Source of the DNA: Cryphonectria parasitica EP155
Taxonomy: Eukaryota > Ascomycota > Sordariomycetes > Diaporthales > Cryphonectriaceae
DNA: 64,000 nucleotides
Reading direction: 5' to 3'
Assembly: GCF_011745365.1 (NCBI RefSeq)
Contig: NW_024468911.1
Coordinates: forward strand, 1,420,759-1,484,758
The position numbers were made by a program, and so were the translations under genes. Shown piece after piece: positions 33,418-45,514 of the stretch. Position 1 is the first letter of the stretch. Each line of letters begins with the position of its first letter. Below the pieces are notes generated by a model. The model was not told the DNA's origin and did not search any database. It was given only the letters and a program-made list of their open reading frames with translations.

Positions 33418-36400
33418 GTTTTTGACACCTTTTTTTTTCTTTCTTCTTCTTCTTCTCTCCAACCCCTTTCAGAGATACCCCTTTGACGGTGTAAATGTTT
33501 TTTTACACTCTTGATTTCTTTTTTCTGTCAGTTCAGCATAAGGAGGAGAAATTACGACAAGACACACGCAACACCTGGCCCAGTATATCATGTTTTTACA
33601 AACCTACCCAAAAACCCAAAAACTCTGTATTCGTTCTTCGGATTCTAAAGGACGGATTAGGGATGTGTCTTAAAAAGACAAATCGCTGCAGGGTCTGAGG
33701 ACGGTGGCTAAAAACGGTGTCGACAGTGAGACATAAGAAGAAGAAAAAAGGAATGGTTGACTCCGACGCCCGTCGCCGTGCCTTGACCACCACCAATTTG
33801 AGAAGGAGGATGCAACACAACAATTTCTTGTACAATTAGCACTCTTCCTGTTTTTCTTTTTCTCTTTTGTTGGTTGCTCGCAGTGTTTGTCCCGAGCAAA
33901 TTATGGCCCGACCGTCCTGTTTTCCACATCATGTCCAAGAAAAGAAGAGAAAAGGAAAGAAAAAAAAGAGGAATGTTCGGAGACTAATCCTTGGGACGCA
34001 CTAGGAATTGAGAATGCAGAGATCGTGAACGCCGTCAGAGCGGAACGATCACTTTGTGGAGGGGGTGGGAGTGTTTTGATAATTTTTCTTTGTTTTTCCC
34101 CCTTTCGTCTTTTTGGGAATTCCCTTTGATTCCCGGTTGTTCTTCAGCGGTGTTTTGGTGGACGGGGCTATGCTCAGACATGATTTGGTGGCTTTATGCC
34201 CCGCTAGAACCCCCCAATTCTTCAGCGGGCGGGATGATTACGACTGCTTATGGAAATTCAATGCGATTTATTGATTGCCTCCGACAACAGAACTGCTTCC
34301 CCAAGTTTTGTGAATTTGGTCTGTGATGCACATCTTGATAGCAGATCTTTTTTTTGTGGTCTAGACCCAATCTCCTATCCGCTTTGAGCTCGGTACCATG
34401 GTAGAGATAATATCCCCGTGCACTCCCGCCACTTATGGGCAGGCATGCCCCAGATTTTCCCACCCAAAAGTCGCCTCCCCGCCGTCACTTCCCGCTGCTG
34501 CAGGTGCCACAACAGGGTTTCCTTTCTCTTATTCATGTACTGGACCAACGATATCTCGCAGTCAACTGGGGGTGGCGATAAGGAAGACAACAGAGTGTGT
34601 GTGTGGGGGACTACAAAAGTGAGGTTCAAAAAAAACCGGCCTTTTACCATGTGAATGGCGTCTTGTCTCGTGCAAGCCCTGGGTTACAGCCGGAGATTTT
34701 AAATGCTTTTTTCTGTCTTATTTTTGTTTGAAAACGATGAGGGTCTCGAGTCTCTGATGATCGTGATTCAGCCACCTGCAAGTCATTTTCTCTATCATAT
34801 GGGGGTAAACTAGTATGAGCATTTGCCTACGTTTGTCTCGCAGGGTGGTTTTGTGACGCGACGGGAGACTTGAAGTAGTCAGGCAACACATGCACGCACA
34901 CACGCACCGTGTCCGATGATAGGCCTGAAGAGCAAATCCAAAACGGCTTTTGACTTCACCGTGACCCAATAAAATTTATAAGAAAAGAAAGGATCAGCCT
35001 CTGCAGTCACACAAACATTGCCCACAGTTGCGCAGTGCCGCTGCTGCTGCACAGTTCACACAGTCAGGCGGCACCGGGGGGAGGTGAGGGAATGCGTAAC
35101 TGCTTGGTAGCAGGCTGACACAGGTGGCGCCGACTGTGTCACTGGAGAGAAGAGGGGGCTTTTTCGGAGAAAGACTAAAGACTCCAGTGCTTCCCCGTGC
35201 CGGTGGTGATGCGACATGTGATCTACAAATTGTGCAACACCTTGCATGGGGAAAGAGACGTCAAGGCGTCGATATTCTACTTCATTTGCTCATGTTTTGA
35301 GATTGTGCAGTGATCGACCGACGTGACTCTTGGAGGAGGAGGTCTGTTCACAGAGGACACAAAAGTGTACTGCGGCGCGTGTTACTGGTCAGTGGGTGAT
35401 CAGGGTTATGTCCGTCTATGGCAGTCGCAGGCGCATTTCGCAGCCAGGGTTGTCCGGAGCAAATGTCGCGAGGAAGACAGGGACAGTCCTAGCTATGGAC
35501 AGGGGAGAGAAGAGCCTACTAGTCACAGATTGGATATTGGACCAGCACCAGCCACTCGGAATGTCAAGCCACATACCGTAGTGATGTTCAAAATCAAGGC
35601 AGAGGGCCGGGGCCTGACGTCCTGGTAGGGATGCGTTCGGCCGTACTTACAGAACTGTGTAGCGTAAAGTGCACATCGCTGGGCCTTTGATACAGGCAGA
35701 CCCCAACTCAATTGTACTACTGTCTTTTTTCTCTTTCATCCTCTCGCGATAGCCGCCGAAGACACGCCGTACAGGCCAGAATAATCCCTCTCTTTCAGGA
35801 AACGAGATTTTCCTTGCAGCACCTCGTCCCTCGCGATTTACCATGGCAGCATTTGATCAGACAAAGCAAGCTTGCAGTAGGTACTAGTACAGGTCTCGGA
35901 GGATTGACCATGCCTAGGACGACCGACGACTTGTATGGCATCCTCTACGAGTTTGCTTGGAGTTAATTGGGGCAATGGTTCTCGTCCCCGATGAATAAGC
36001 CGCGGTGGCTTAAGCCTCCAAGTTTTACACTGGAGCAAGTCTAGTTTAGGCCCGGCGGCAAGACTCTGGCGATCATACCAAGGTACACAACGGGTATTGT
36101 GGATAGCGTGTGATGAAAGCTCAGCCCGTGCTGCTACCCGCTCGATGTGCGCAATCCGCGGGAGGCTCCGCTACTAGAAAAACCAAACTTAATCTGGAGA
36201 AATTAAATTTGATGTGCGCGGGTTGATGAATCTTTTGCGAATTGCCGCGCAAGCCACAGAAAACTATGATTATGGTAGTTCCTTGTATGTATTACAGTAT
36301 ATACCAACAACCCTTGGGTAGAAGCATTTTGAGCAGCAGTAGCGACATCATCATGATTCATTCATTCATTATGCTGGCAACTTGGAGTTGGCGAAAGGTT

Positions 36401-37870
36401 AGTCTCTTGAGCTGTATTCGTTAGTTGCAACGGTTCACGTTACTATCATGGATAACAGTTCAGAGGAACCCCTTGACGTCCACTGTGGCTGTGGCTGGTG
36501 ATGAAATGGCCAATGGCTACCACGACATGATGTGGCTAGGACGCTGCAAGGAGAAGTGACGCGCCCCCTATGGCACGTCTTTAGCGATTTTCATGGTAGA
36601 GCCTCCGCAGCCCACTCTGCCAAACTCAAGGAGTGATCGTCTATCTAGATCCTAACGGCGGTAGATCGACTGGCACGACTGGCAATGCCGCGCATGGCCC
36701 ACTGATGACAGCACAGGCCAACAACCTTCAGTGCATCTCTTGGGTCTTTGAATTTTTTGGTCCATGCTGTTTCTCTTGCGGTCTTGAGAAAGGACCAAGT
36801 TCATACTTGCATTGCCAGTGTCTGGGAAGAGTATCGTCTGAAATTGTAGATATGACCATGTCCAATTCCTTGTCTTTCTGTCAACAAAATACACGCACCT
36901 CTTTCTCTCGATCGCTCGCTCTGTGCTGCTATGGGTGCTTCTCTGGTAACTTGAAATCTACGTACTTTTCCACACCACTCACCAGTCACAATGGCCAAAC
37001 TTCAAGCTCAGTCAAGAATGCTGCCAGTTGTTGTGTGTGGTTCACCAGAGAGTAGCCAGCTGCCAACATTCCCCCATCGGCGGACGAACCTAGCTCAAGT
37101 GGACCAGAACTACTAAGGAAGCTACTGTGGGTCTGGACAGGGTCTACCGCAGCGTACGTGTGTGTGCGCCTGCCTCGTGTGGCTTGTTTTGCAGGCATCG
37201 ATCAACACGTCCCATCTTTTCCCCTCCCAAAACCGACAACATGTCAAAAAGCTGATGTCATCTTGCGACCCAGATGGTGGATCCGTTGGCACAGCACAGG
37301 TGGCTTGACCCCCCTCCCACTTCTTCCTCCTTCTCTCCAGTGTTTCAGAGAAAGAGGCAAGACTATGGGCAAATTTTTGTTCTTCCATTCCCGCCCCAGG
37401 CCTTATACGTTTTACCTTCTTCGGTGCCGAGCTCCGTACTGTATTTTCATCGCACATCCGACCTGTCTGTGTCACAATTTACCCACCAGTCAGCCAACCC
37501 CATCGCTATTCTATTCGTTCCTGAGGAGTCTAGAACGCTCTCAATACAGTGTACTGTGCGGTGCTGACTTGTCACCAGTGACGTAGTGTGCCATACTCTC
37601 TTACATTCTTCTCACACAGACACTGGCTCACTTACTCACAATCTGCACAATTTTCGCGCCCGAGCCTTGAGACGCGTCACTTTCCCCCATCGCTACACCA
37701 CGCGGCGCGGCAAACTTCAATCTGCAGCGAAGCTTTGATCCATCCCCTTGGCAGGATCCATCTACATACAGCGGCCACCCCAGCTTGTCTTGCCTGGTCT
37801 CACTGCTGAGGTGCAGAACGTCAAAGTCTCCGCTGCCCCGGCTGGGTGGTGAATCCCGCACCCACAATCA
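33418..37870. other. Gene-poor region of about 4.4 kb
   Basis: No open frame has protein-like composition or motifs. The 3' flank of the 33-kb gene is T-rich. The right end, about 37.2-37.87 kb, is a pyrimidine-rich promoter or leader for the DUF3659 gene. I see no RNA gene or mobile element. Confidence 0.45.
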
Positions 37871-39031
37871 ATGCCCGATATCAAGGCATCTCATCAAGGA
37901 ACCCTGCGGGGCTCTGTTATGCTTCCTGTTGAGCCAGCTTCGGACGGAGAGGTGGGCTACAAGACTGCACTGTCCGAGATGGAGAGTGACGATGGCAGCC
38001 ATGCTGGTGATCAGCCAGCAAATGACGAGCCAAAGCACCATGCCAAGGACGACGAGATCGAGGTGGAAGAGCTCCCAGATGATTACACAGAGCAGCAGCA
38101 GAAGCAACAGCAACAACAACAACCAACGCTACGACCACCCAAGGCTAACTTACGGAGAAAGACGTCCAAGGACAGTCCGGCCTACGTCTCACCTATACCT
38201 AAAATACCCAGCATACCCTCTGTACAACCTATACAATCTTCTGCTGAAGCGCAATCTACACCCCCACCATCTGGTGAAGGACCGCTGCCACAACAAGGAA
38301 AGATGCCTGTGCACGAGGCGTCCAAGGAGTATCTCGTGGGAAAGAAGATCGACGAGTTTGGTGACATTGTGGACATCAATGGAAACGTCCTCGGGCGCGT
38401 GGAAGGGGACTTACCATCCATGGTTGGGCGTGAGATTTCCAATGCCAGAGGCGATGTGCTTGGGGACGATGGCGAGCTCCTAGGATATGTAGCTGCACTC
38501 GGGGCTGGAGACGACCGTGACAAGCAGACCAGGACGGAAGTTCCTACCTGGAGCCTGGCAGAGGTCATGAAGGCTATGGCCGCCGCCGGCAAGGGACCCG
38601 GCGGGCTGCGAGTGGATCCTTTTGGAAATATCCTCGATGCTGAAGGGAACAACGTGGGATCCTTCCATGATAATATCTCAGGCTTCGGGAAGAAAGCTGC
38701 CGAATACGCCCCTGACAGCGAGACAGGGGAGGGGAGGACAAGGACGAAGGGGAAGAAGACGACCGGCCCCCTGGAGCCGGCGGCTGGAGGAGAAGCATCG
38801 CGACAAGCCGAAGATGAAGAAGCGCCCGAGGCCGAGCCGTCTTCTCCCAAGGAGGCGAGGCGGCCACGGGAGAACGCGCAGAGCCACAGGAAGGAGGACC
38901 CAGCCCTCAGCCCATCGGATATCTTCCTGGACGTCAAGTCGACAACGGAGGGTATCCAGCTCACGATCCGCATCCCTACTGTGTTTAACAGCGCAGGTCA
39001 ACCGCGCCGGCCCAAGATAGTGTTTGAATAG
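37871..39031 (+). CDS. DUF3659 / LEA-like repeat protein, short form
   Basis: A single-exon frame of 386 residues. The first 150 residues are disordered and acidic with a Gln run (EQQQKQQQQQQP). DUF3659-type repeats follow: KKIDEFGDIVDINGNVLGRV with VGREISNARGDVLGDDGELL at about 157-210, and LRVDPFGNILDAEGNNVGSF at about 246-265. Each unit has the form V-D-x-x-G-x-V-x-D-x-x-G-x-x-(L/I)-G. A Glu/Lys/Arg-rich linker leads to a short conserved tail, DIFLDVKSTTEGIQLTIRIP. The same repeats occur in the larger protein at 41073, so the two are related. Such repeats are found in fungal proteins often annotated LEA-like; the biochemical role is not established. The start is the first ATG of the frame (MPDIKASHQG). 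Confidence 0.8.
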   Translation: MPDIKASHQGTLRGSVMLPVEPASDGEVGYKTALSEMESDDGSHAGDQPANDEPKHHAKDDEIEVEELPDDYTEQQQKQQQQQQPTLRPPKANLRRKTSKDSPAYVSPIPKIPSIPSVQPIQSSAEAQSTPPPSGEGPLPQQGKMPVHEASKEYLVGKKIDEFGDIVDINGNVLGRVEGDLPSMVGREISNARGDVLGDDGELLGYVAALGAGDDRDKQTRTEVPTWSLAEVMKAMAAAGKGPGGLRVDPFGNILDAEGNNVGSFHDNISGFGKKAAEYAPDSETGEGRTRTKGKKTTGPLEPAAGGEASRQAEDEEAPEAEPSSPKEARRPRENAQSHRKEDPALSPSDIFLDVKSTTEGIQLTIRIPTVFNSAGQPRRPKIVFE

Positions 39032-41072
39032 TCACATGGTCAGTCAAGTCGTGTATGTCATGATATGTCAGGGGGAGGGTGGGTGGTTCTGGAAGGTACG
39101 ACAAGAGGCGTTAGGCGGTGAGAACGGGTCATGGCTTAAGAAATAGGAGAACGTTTCAAAGGGAGTCGAGGCGTGGTGGTATCGTGTGGCTGGGTCGGAG
39201 ATTTTAGTTCGAGTTCAGTGTGGTAACGTCCAAAGCATCACAGGTTTGTGTGCTCGCGTATAGTAATATAAGTGATAATATATGAGGGGGGTGTGTAAAA
39301 GCACAATAAGCAATGGAAGACCAAGTCGAAAGAATCTCAAGGTGGTAGTCTCAGCCGTGAAAACACAGTGGTGATTCACTCGTTCGGGAAGACGAACGAG
39401 CCAAAGTGGAAGAAAAGGAACAAAAGAAGGGGAAAAGTAATAGAATGAGACTCCAAACAGGTTTTCACCCAACTCTTCCCCCCCTGCCTGCCTCCGAACG
39501 ATGGATCAGTAAAACCCCCAGACATCCCGAAGGACTCGGCCGAAGAAAGGAGGGCTGACGGGCAGATGACGTAGAATCAAGAGGAGAAGAAGAAGCAAGA
39601 GCTCTTTAATTCCTACAGTACTATGTATCAAAAGTATCACAGGTACCCTTGGGACCCGCCGATCGGCACATCAAACGTAGATCCACAGCGCAACTGCAAA
39701 GAAGAAGGTGGGCTCCCCGGCTCGTCTCAGTGGACCGTCTGGGCTCGGTCTGCGCTCATCATTGTGTAAGTTCTTCGCCACACACGAGGCCAAACCAACG
39801 AGCAAACAAGCCACATGTGGGAAAATAACCTGTTTCCTCCCCCCTCTCCTCTTGCTGTGGCCGATCCCACCCTGACGAAGAGGGCAGGGGGGCGGGGTGG
39901 GGAGGGGTTTGATGATCTCCCATAGGTGGGGCTGGCCAATCGTCTTACACCGGCAGCTAGGCCCAAAGCCCCATATTTGGCTTACACGTACTATGGTACA
40001 CACACTCTTGGTCTCATCATCTCACAACAGATACACTATACTCTCTCCATCCTTTCTTTTGGCCCCTCCCCAGCAGCCTGAACTGAGACATACTATACAG
40101 CATGCCTTAGTACAAGTTTACTATAGCATGATGTACTCTACAGTACAATTTTCTATGTAGGATGACAACGTTGGACATCGAATCCACCCCCCTCCCCCCT
40201 TCCTTTCACCTCCACAAAAGACGAGGCGGCTGAACGTTGGAACAGTTTGCCCTGGGTCTTGTTTCTCTCTTTTTGCCTCTCTAGACGTGATTTGTGCAGG
40301 CATTAGCCCACACTAAACCCTATCTTGTCCAGTCACTACGTGTTGCCGTCCTCATTATCAGTCGTCGATGAAGTCATCCTGGAGTGTTGGCTTGGCTGGC
40401 CCCGGCCAAGCTGCACTACACACTGGCACGCCAGCCATGTTCTTCTGTTTGCCGCCCCCTCCCCCTCCTTCTGCATCCTCACACACACTAGAAGCTTATG
40501 TGGCTATGACCTTGACTGTACAGTGCAGTATGTGCCACAGAAGAGTTTTGTTGCGTGATGATCCCCCCAGTCCCTGGCCTGCCTTGTGCCCGTGCCGATC
40601 GAGATGGGCCAAGAAACTGTGGCTGTGACGTAGAGATGAGGGCTGCTTCTCATCCTGCCAGGCCGCTGATGACGTCCCTCGGGGACCATCGTCGTTGACA
40701 GCTTGAAGCTATGGTGGGGAATCTTGGTTCTAAGGGTCCTCCTAACCATCATCGCTCTTTCCTTTTGGGCCAGAGGTGATGGGGATATAAGCTGCCATCG
40801 CGCTTTTGGCACACAGCCTTGAGATGGACATTCTCTTTTGAATTTCATAATTTACAACACAACACACCAAGACAACCATCATCATCATAATCATAACGTC
40901 GCACTACATCTCCCATCCACACTTTACTTGATACCACCCATCTTACTACACACACCACCCATCACCACCACACAACCATATCCTCAACGTCACGTTACTG
41001 CTGCATCACCATCATTTTGCAGTAACGTTTTTTCTCATTCTTCTCTCTTAAAAAGTAAACAAGAACATCAAC
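39032..41072. other. Intergenic region between the two DUF3659 genes
   Basis: This contains the 3' flank of the short gene and the promoter of the large gene. The last 220 nt before 41073 are rich in CA/ACC words, a common fungal 5' leader composition. The ORFs seen here are short and not protein-like. Confidence 0.5.
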
Positions 41073-44000
41073 ATGGCGGACTCAAACCCACCCGGAGGCT
41101 GGCCATGGGGCAAGAACAAGCCTGGCGGCGACTCGGTCAAGGGAACATCTGAGGCTGCCTCGGGCGCCCAGACCCAACTTGAGAAGGGTACCCAGGATCC
41201 CGAGCAGCTGGGCTCCGAGGCTCAGGGCTCGCCCACCCCAATTCGCCTCAAGGATGACGGCGCGTCTCAGACATCACAGTCCAGGGCGTCTGCCATGCGC
41301 AACCCAGAGTCTGTCAGCGGCAACAAGTCCGTCAAGTACGAAGACGAGCAGCCCGTCTCCGTCCAGGGCCCAGGCTCCAACAGGAGCTTCAGCCGCACAG
41401 GAAAGGACCCCTCTGTCATCTCTGAGGCCAACGAGGGCGCAGAGTCCGTGACGGAGAAGGCTCAGTCCTCCAAGAAGGGCGACGAGGGCGATAGCCCCGA
41501 GGATGAGGGCAAGGATCTTACCGAGCCCGCCGAAGGTGCTGCTGACCAGGCTGGCGAGCAGACCGAGCAGACCAAGTCCCAGACAGGCTCCCGCATCGGC
41601 AGTTTCTTTTCCGGCGCCAAGAACGTCGCTTCTTCTCTGGGCGGCGCGGGCAGCAAGGCTGCCAGTGCTACTGGTACCGGTGCCGCCTCGGGTGTGCCCG
41701 ATTCCGTGCGCCAGCTCCAGGAGCAGCAGAGCCAGCCTGGAGGCGAAAGCTTGACCCTGCCTGAGGGCGAGGAGACGGCGCAGACCAGCACGGAGGAAGA
41801 CGAGGAGGACACGCCTGAGGAGACACCTGATGGGCGCCAGAGCGAGACGGCTACGTGGGGACACACCACGACCGCCAAGCAGCCGGGCGACACCGGGTTT
41901 ACAGAGGCCGGAGAGGATTTCACCGAAGGTGAGGGCTTGCCCGAGAGTGAAGAGCTGCGGCCCGACGATTCTATCACCCATGCAGCTGACAACTCTCGTC
42001 TGCGTGTAGGAGACCTCGAGCAGGAGGGCGTCGAGACCCCTCGTGCTGAGGGCGAGGAGGCTGGCGAGACCACCGAGCTGCCTGAAGGTGAGACTCAGGC
42101 TGGCCTGGAGCAGTCCGAGGTGCCTACCAGTCAGATTCCCGAGGGCGAGAACCTTCCCGAGGGCGTCAACGCCGAGGGTCAGGAGCAAGGGCAGCTCCCA
42201 GAGGGCGCCGAAGGCGCCGAGGGCGTCGAGGGTCAACAAGGTATCCCCGAGGATGATCAGCAGACGGTCCTGACCTCAGCCACGGGTTATGAGACCAACA
42301 CCACCGCCGAGCCTGCCGAGGTTGACTACTCCATCCTCAAGGACTGCAAGGTCAACAAGCTGGGCAATGTCGTCAACGAGAAGGGTCAGGCTATCGGCCG
42401 CATCATCTCGGGCATTACACAGCACTTGATCGGCCGTAAGGTCGACGAGAACGGCATCATCTGGAACGACAGCGGCAAGGAGATTGGCCGTGCCGAGCCC
42501 ATCCCCGACAACGAGCTCCAGGACCTGCTTGAGCCCAAGCCCTTCGAGTCTTTCGAGGGCAACGTTATCGATGGCAAGGGTTGGGTTCAGTGGGAGGGCC
42601 AGACCGTCGGCAAGGTCATTGAAGGCGACCTGAAGGTGCTGCAGGGCAAGACTGTCGACGCTGATGGTGAAGTTCTCGACAAGTCCGGCAATGTCATCGG
42701 CAAGGCTGAGCGCTGGGAGGAGGAGGAGCCTGAGGAGGCTGAGCCTGAGGCCCCTGTTGACCTGTCCATCCTCGCTGGCAAGCGTGTCAACAAGGCTGGC
42801 AATGTTGTCGACTCGTCTGGTGTCATCTATGGCCGTGTTGTTGACGGCGACCCGAAGAAGATGGTTGGTCGCATGTGCAACAAGAACGGTGAGATCGTCA
42901 GCGAGTCTGGTGATGTCCTAGGCCACGCCGAGCTTGTCAGCGAGGGCGAGCGTGAGGGGTCCAAGGAAGGCCCCTTCGCTGAGCTCTCAGGTCTGACTGT
43001 CGCCAAGGATGGCACCGTTGTGACCCCCAGCGGCGATATTGTCGGTCGTCTTGTCACTGGCGACCCCAAGGTTCTCGCTGGCCGCTCCGTCGACGAGGAT
43101 GGTGATGTCCTTGACCGTAACGGCAATGTGCTGGGCCATGCTGAGCGCTGGGAGCCCGAGCCCGAGGTTGAGGTCGAGAAGGAGAAGGGACCTCTGGCTG
43201 GCCTGCACGTCAACAACGACGGCAATGTCGTCGACAAGCACGGTAACGTCATCGCTAAGCTGACCAGCGGTGACCCGCACATCTGCGCCGGCAAGGAGAT
43301 TGACGACGACGGCGATGTCATCAACTCTAAGGGCATGACTGTCGGACATGTGAACCTCCTCTCTGACATTCACGAGGAGGAAGTGGGCGAGACTGAGGAG
43401 GAGAAGGAGGCTCGTGTGCAGAGGGAGCAAGACAAGAAGCTCGCCATCCAGATGTCCATGGCCCTCGAGCAATGCCTCGACAAGATCAAGCCCATCTGCA
43501 AGATGATCACCAACCGCATTCAGGTCGAGGAGAGCAAGGCTGAGGAAGACCGTGACGAAGAGGCCCTCGTCAAGGAGGTTCGCCCCTTGATCGAGGAGGG
43601 TGGAAACATCCTCCGCGAGGCCCACGGTGTCATCCGTGGTCTCGACCCTGATGGCCACATCCAGGCCAACGCCAAGCACAAGTCTGGCACTCGTGAGGCT
43701 TCTCCTGAGGAGTTCCACCTTGCCGAGATTATTAAGGAGGTATGTTATTACACTTGAACCCAAAAGGGAGGACTTTTGTATATCGTGAGAGACTAACATT
43801 CAACCCTCCCCAACAGCTTACTGAGCATGTCACCGAGACCATCGAGGGCGCCAAGCGCAAGCTCGAGGGTATGCCTCACGCCAAGAAGGAGCTCAACCCT
43901 CTCTGGGGTCTCCTGGGCGAGCCCCTCTTCCAGATTATTGCCGCCGTCGGCCTGCTTCTCAGCGGTGTCCTGGGTATCGTCGGCCGCCTGCTGCATGGCC

Positions 44001-44110
44001 TCGGCCTCGGCGGTATCCTTGATGGCCTTTTGGGCTCTCTGGGCCTGAACAAGGTCCTGGACAGCCTTGGCCTCGGCTCCATCCTGGGTGGTGGTAAGAA
44101 GAAGAAATAG
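41073..44110 (+). CDS. Large DUF3659 repeat protein with hydrophobic Gly/Leu C-terminal tail
   Basis: Exons 41073-43739 and 43817-44110 (intron 43740-43816, GTATGT, branch CTAAC, AACAG) give 986 residues. Residues 1-420 are acidic, disordered and rich in Glu/Gly/Thr. From about 424 to 762 run five or more tandem two-part modules, each about 65 residues. Examples are CKVNKLGNVVNEKGQAIGRI, KRVNKAGNVVDSSGVIYGRV, LTVAKDGTVVTPSGDIVGRL and LHVNNDGNVVDKHGNVIAKL. A charged helical region follows (KKLAIQMSMALEQCLDKIKP). The last 70 residues are strongly hydrophobic and Gly/Leu-repetitive (LFQIIAAVGLLLSGVLGIVG, LGLGGILDGLLGSLGLNKV), ending in KKKK. The tail could insert into or coat a membrane. The repeats are the same family as at 37871. 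The function is unknown; LEA-type stress protection or scaffolding is inference. Confidence 0.88.
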
Positions 44111-44728
44111 AGGCTGAGCGCTCAATTTCTCTCAAGTTTGATTGATTAATAATGCCTCGCTCCTTTTGGCTGTTAACTTGAGCGGGTGAAGTTCGATATG
44201 GCCTTGTACTGCTTCCTTCAATGTTTCTCTTACTCTTTTCATTGTTTATGATGATGTGTCTGGAAAAGCAGTATTTGGGTTTGATTTCTGGTTTCCCCGT
44301 CTTTTCTTGGATGGGGTATACGATTACGAAGTATGCACGTTGAATGTTTGGTTTATTTCATCTCGTGTATGCGATTCTTTCTGCGCATTAGGGTAGTTAA
44401 ATAGGATAATGATACCGACATGTGATGAAGAAGCTACTGTGAATCCAACGTTTATTGTATGAGGTGCTTTCGTATTCTGCTACCTGTACGAACCATCTTG
44501 CACTCGCATTCCATAGTCAAGTATGTTTCTGTCCTGTCCCTAGTGACCCTTACCAAGTCCAAACCAAACTCCGAAAAGCCAAACCCTAAAAAGCAAACTC
44601 CTGAAAGCCAAAATCCAATGCAAACCCAACGTAGTCCGTGCGTGTAGTCTAAAGAAAAGCAAACCATGTTCTAATACTTAAGAGTCTCTATCCTCTATCC
44701 GTCAAGGCTATTGTCCACCAGTCATTAG
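44111..44728. other. Convergent intergenic region
   Basis: AT-rich 3' flanks of the DUF3659 gene (plus) and the 44.7-kb gene (minus). A CCAAAN repeat-like patch lies near 44565-44625. No gene seen. Confidence 0.5.
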
Positions 44729-45514
44729 TCACCACTCCTCATCATCTGAATAGTCACCCCTCATATCAGGTGTCCAGGGGTCATGAATCCGCCGTCCCAG
44801 GTTATAGAGATGGTGCACCACACTCCGCAGCCTACGGAGACGAAGCCTGCGCCTGAGCCATCCCTCGTGTCGCTGCTCTTCTTCTTTTTCTCCTTCTCCC
44901 TCGTCCTTCTCGTCGGGCCCGATGACCAGGGCGGGCTCCGAGCTCACGATGCCCGCGGTATAGGCCGACAGCATGAAGGAGGTCTTTTGGGCGGGCGAGA
45001 CGCGGAACGGGTTGCTGGGGACCCGCACCAGGGGCTCGCCGAGGTCCAGGAGCGGGACGTCCGGGTCCTCGTCGGCGTAGACGAGGTGTCTTGGGCGGTG
45101 GAGGTCGGACCGGCTGAGCTGGAGGCCCTGGTTGGCGGGCGTGTGGTGGCTAATGGGCGGGCGGTGGTGAGTTGAGGTCTCGCTCTTCCTTCTGGAGGCG
45201 AGCCTTTTACATATGCGGTGGAAGGGGCTCTTGCTGGGAGGGCGCTCTCCTCGTCCGGGGTAGGGGGAGGGAGGGCGCCGGGCTTGGTATGCGGGGTGGG
45301 ATGTTTGTGTGGTGGACAGTGAGGTTGTGTCCGGTCTTGGGCTTGTGTCTGTGGTGTTGGAGGCACTCCGCCCCGGGTATGGTGTGGGAGGGCGGTCGTC
45401 CGTGTAGAGGGTCCAACCCAGTGTCTTCTTGTTGTTGTTATTAGTGGTGGTGGTGATGGTGTTAGAGCATGCTGCCCTGGCCTTGGAGGCCAACATAGTG
45501 ATTGTGGAGAACAT
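44729..45514 (-). CDS. Uncharacterised Pro/Arg-rich protein
   Basis: A 261-residue frame starting MFSTITMLASKARAACSN. I chose this start because the 42 upstream codons (to 45640) are Lys/His/Thr low-complexity leader. The protein has two copies of the motif RPP(T/S)PYPGR, a basic stretch (FHRICKRLASRRKSE) and an ordered-looking segment (LVYADEDPDVPLLDLGEPLV, then RVPSNPFRVSPAQKTSFML). A mixed Glu/Lys then Arg-rich region follows (EGWLRRRLRLRRLRSVVHHL) with an acidic end, DDEEW. I do not recognise a family. Base composition is coding-like and the frame is long, but a shadow frame cannot be fully excluded. Confidence 0.5.
   Translation of the reverse strand: MFSTITMLASKARAACSNTITTTTNNNNKKTLGWTLYTDDRPPTPYPGRSASNTTDTSPRPDTTSLSTTQTSHPAYQARRPPSPYPGRGERPPSKSPFHRICKRLASRRKSETSTHHRPPISHHTPANQGLQLSRSDLHRPRHLVYADEDPDVPLLDLGEPLVRVPSNPFRVSPAQKTSFMLSAYTAGIVSSEPALVIGPDEKDEGEGEKEEEQRHEGWLRRRLRLRRLRSVVHHLYNLGRRIHDPWTPDMRGDYSDDEEW

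Noticed and set aside
41274..42239. 321-codon Leu-rich minus-strand frame
   Set aside because: It is the antisense shadow of the acidic disordered half of the large DUF3659 protein.
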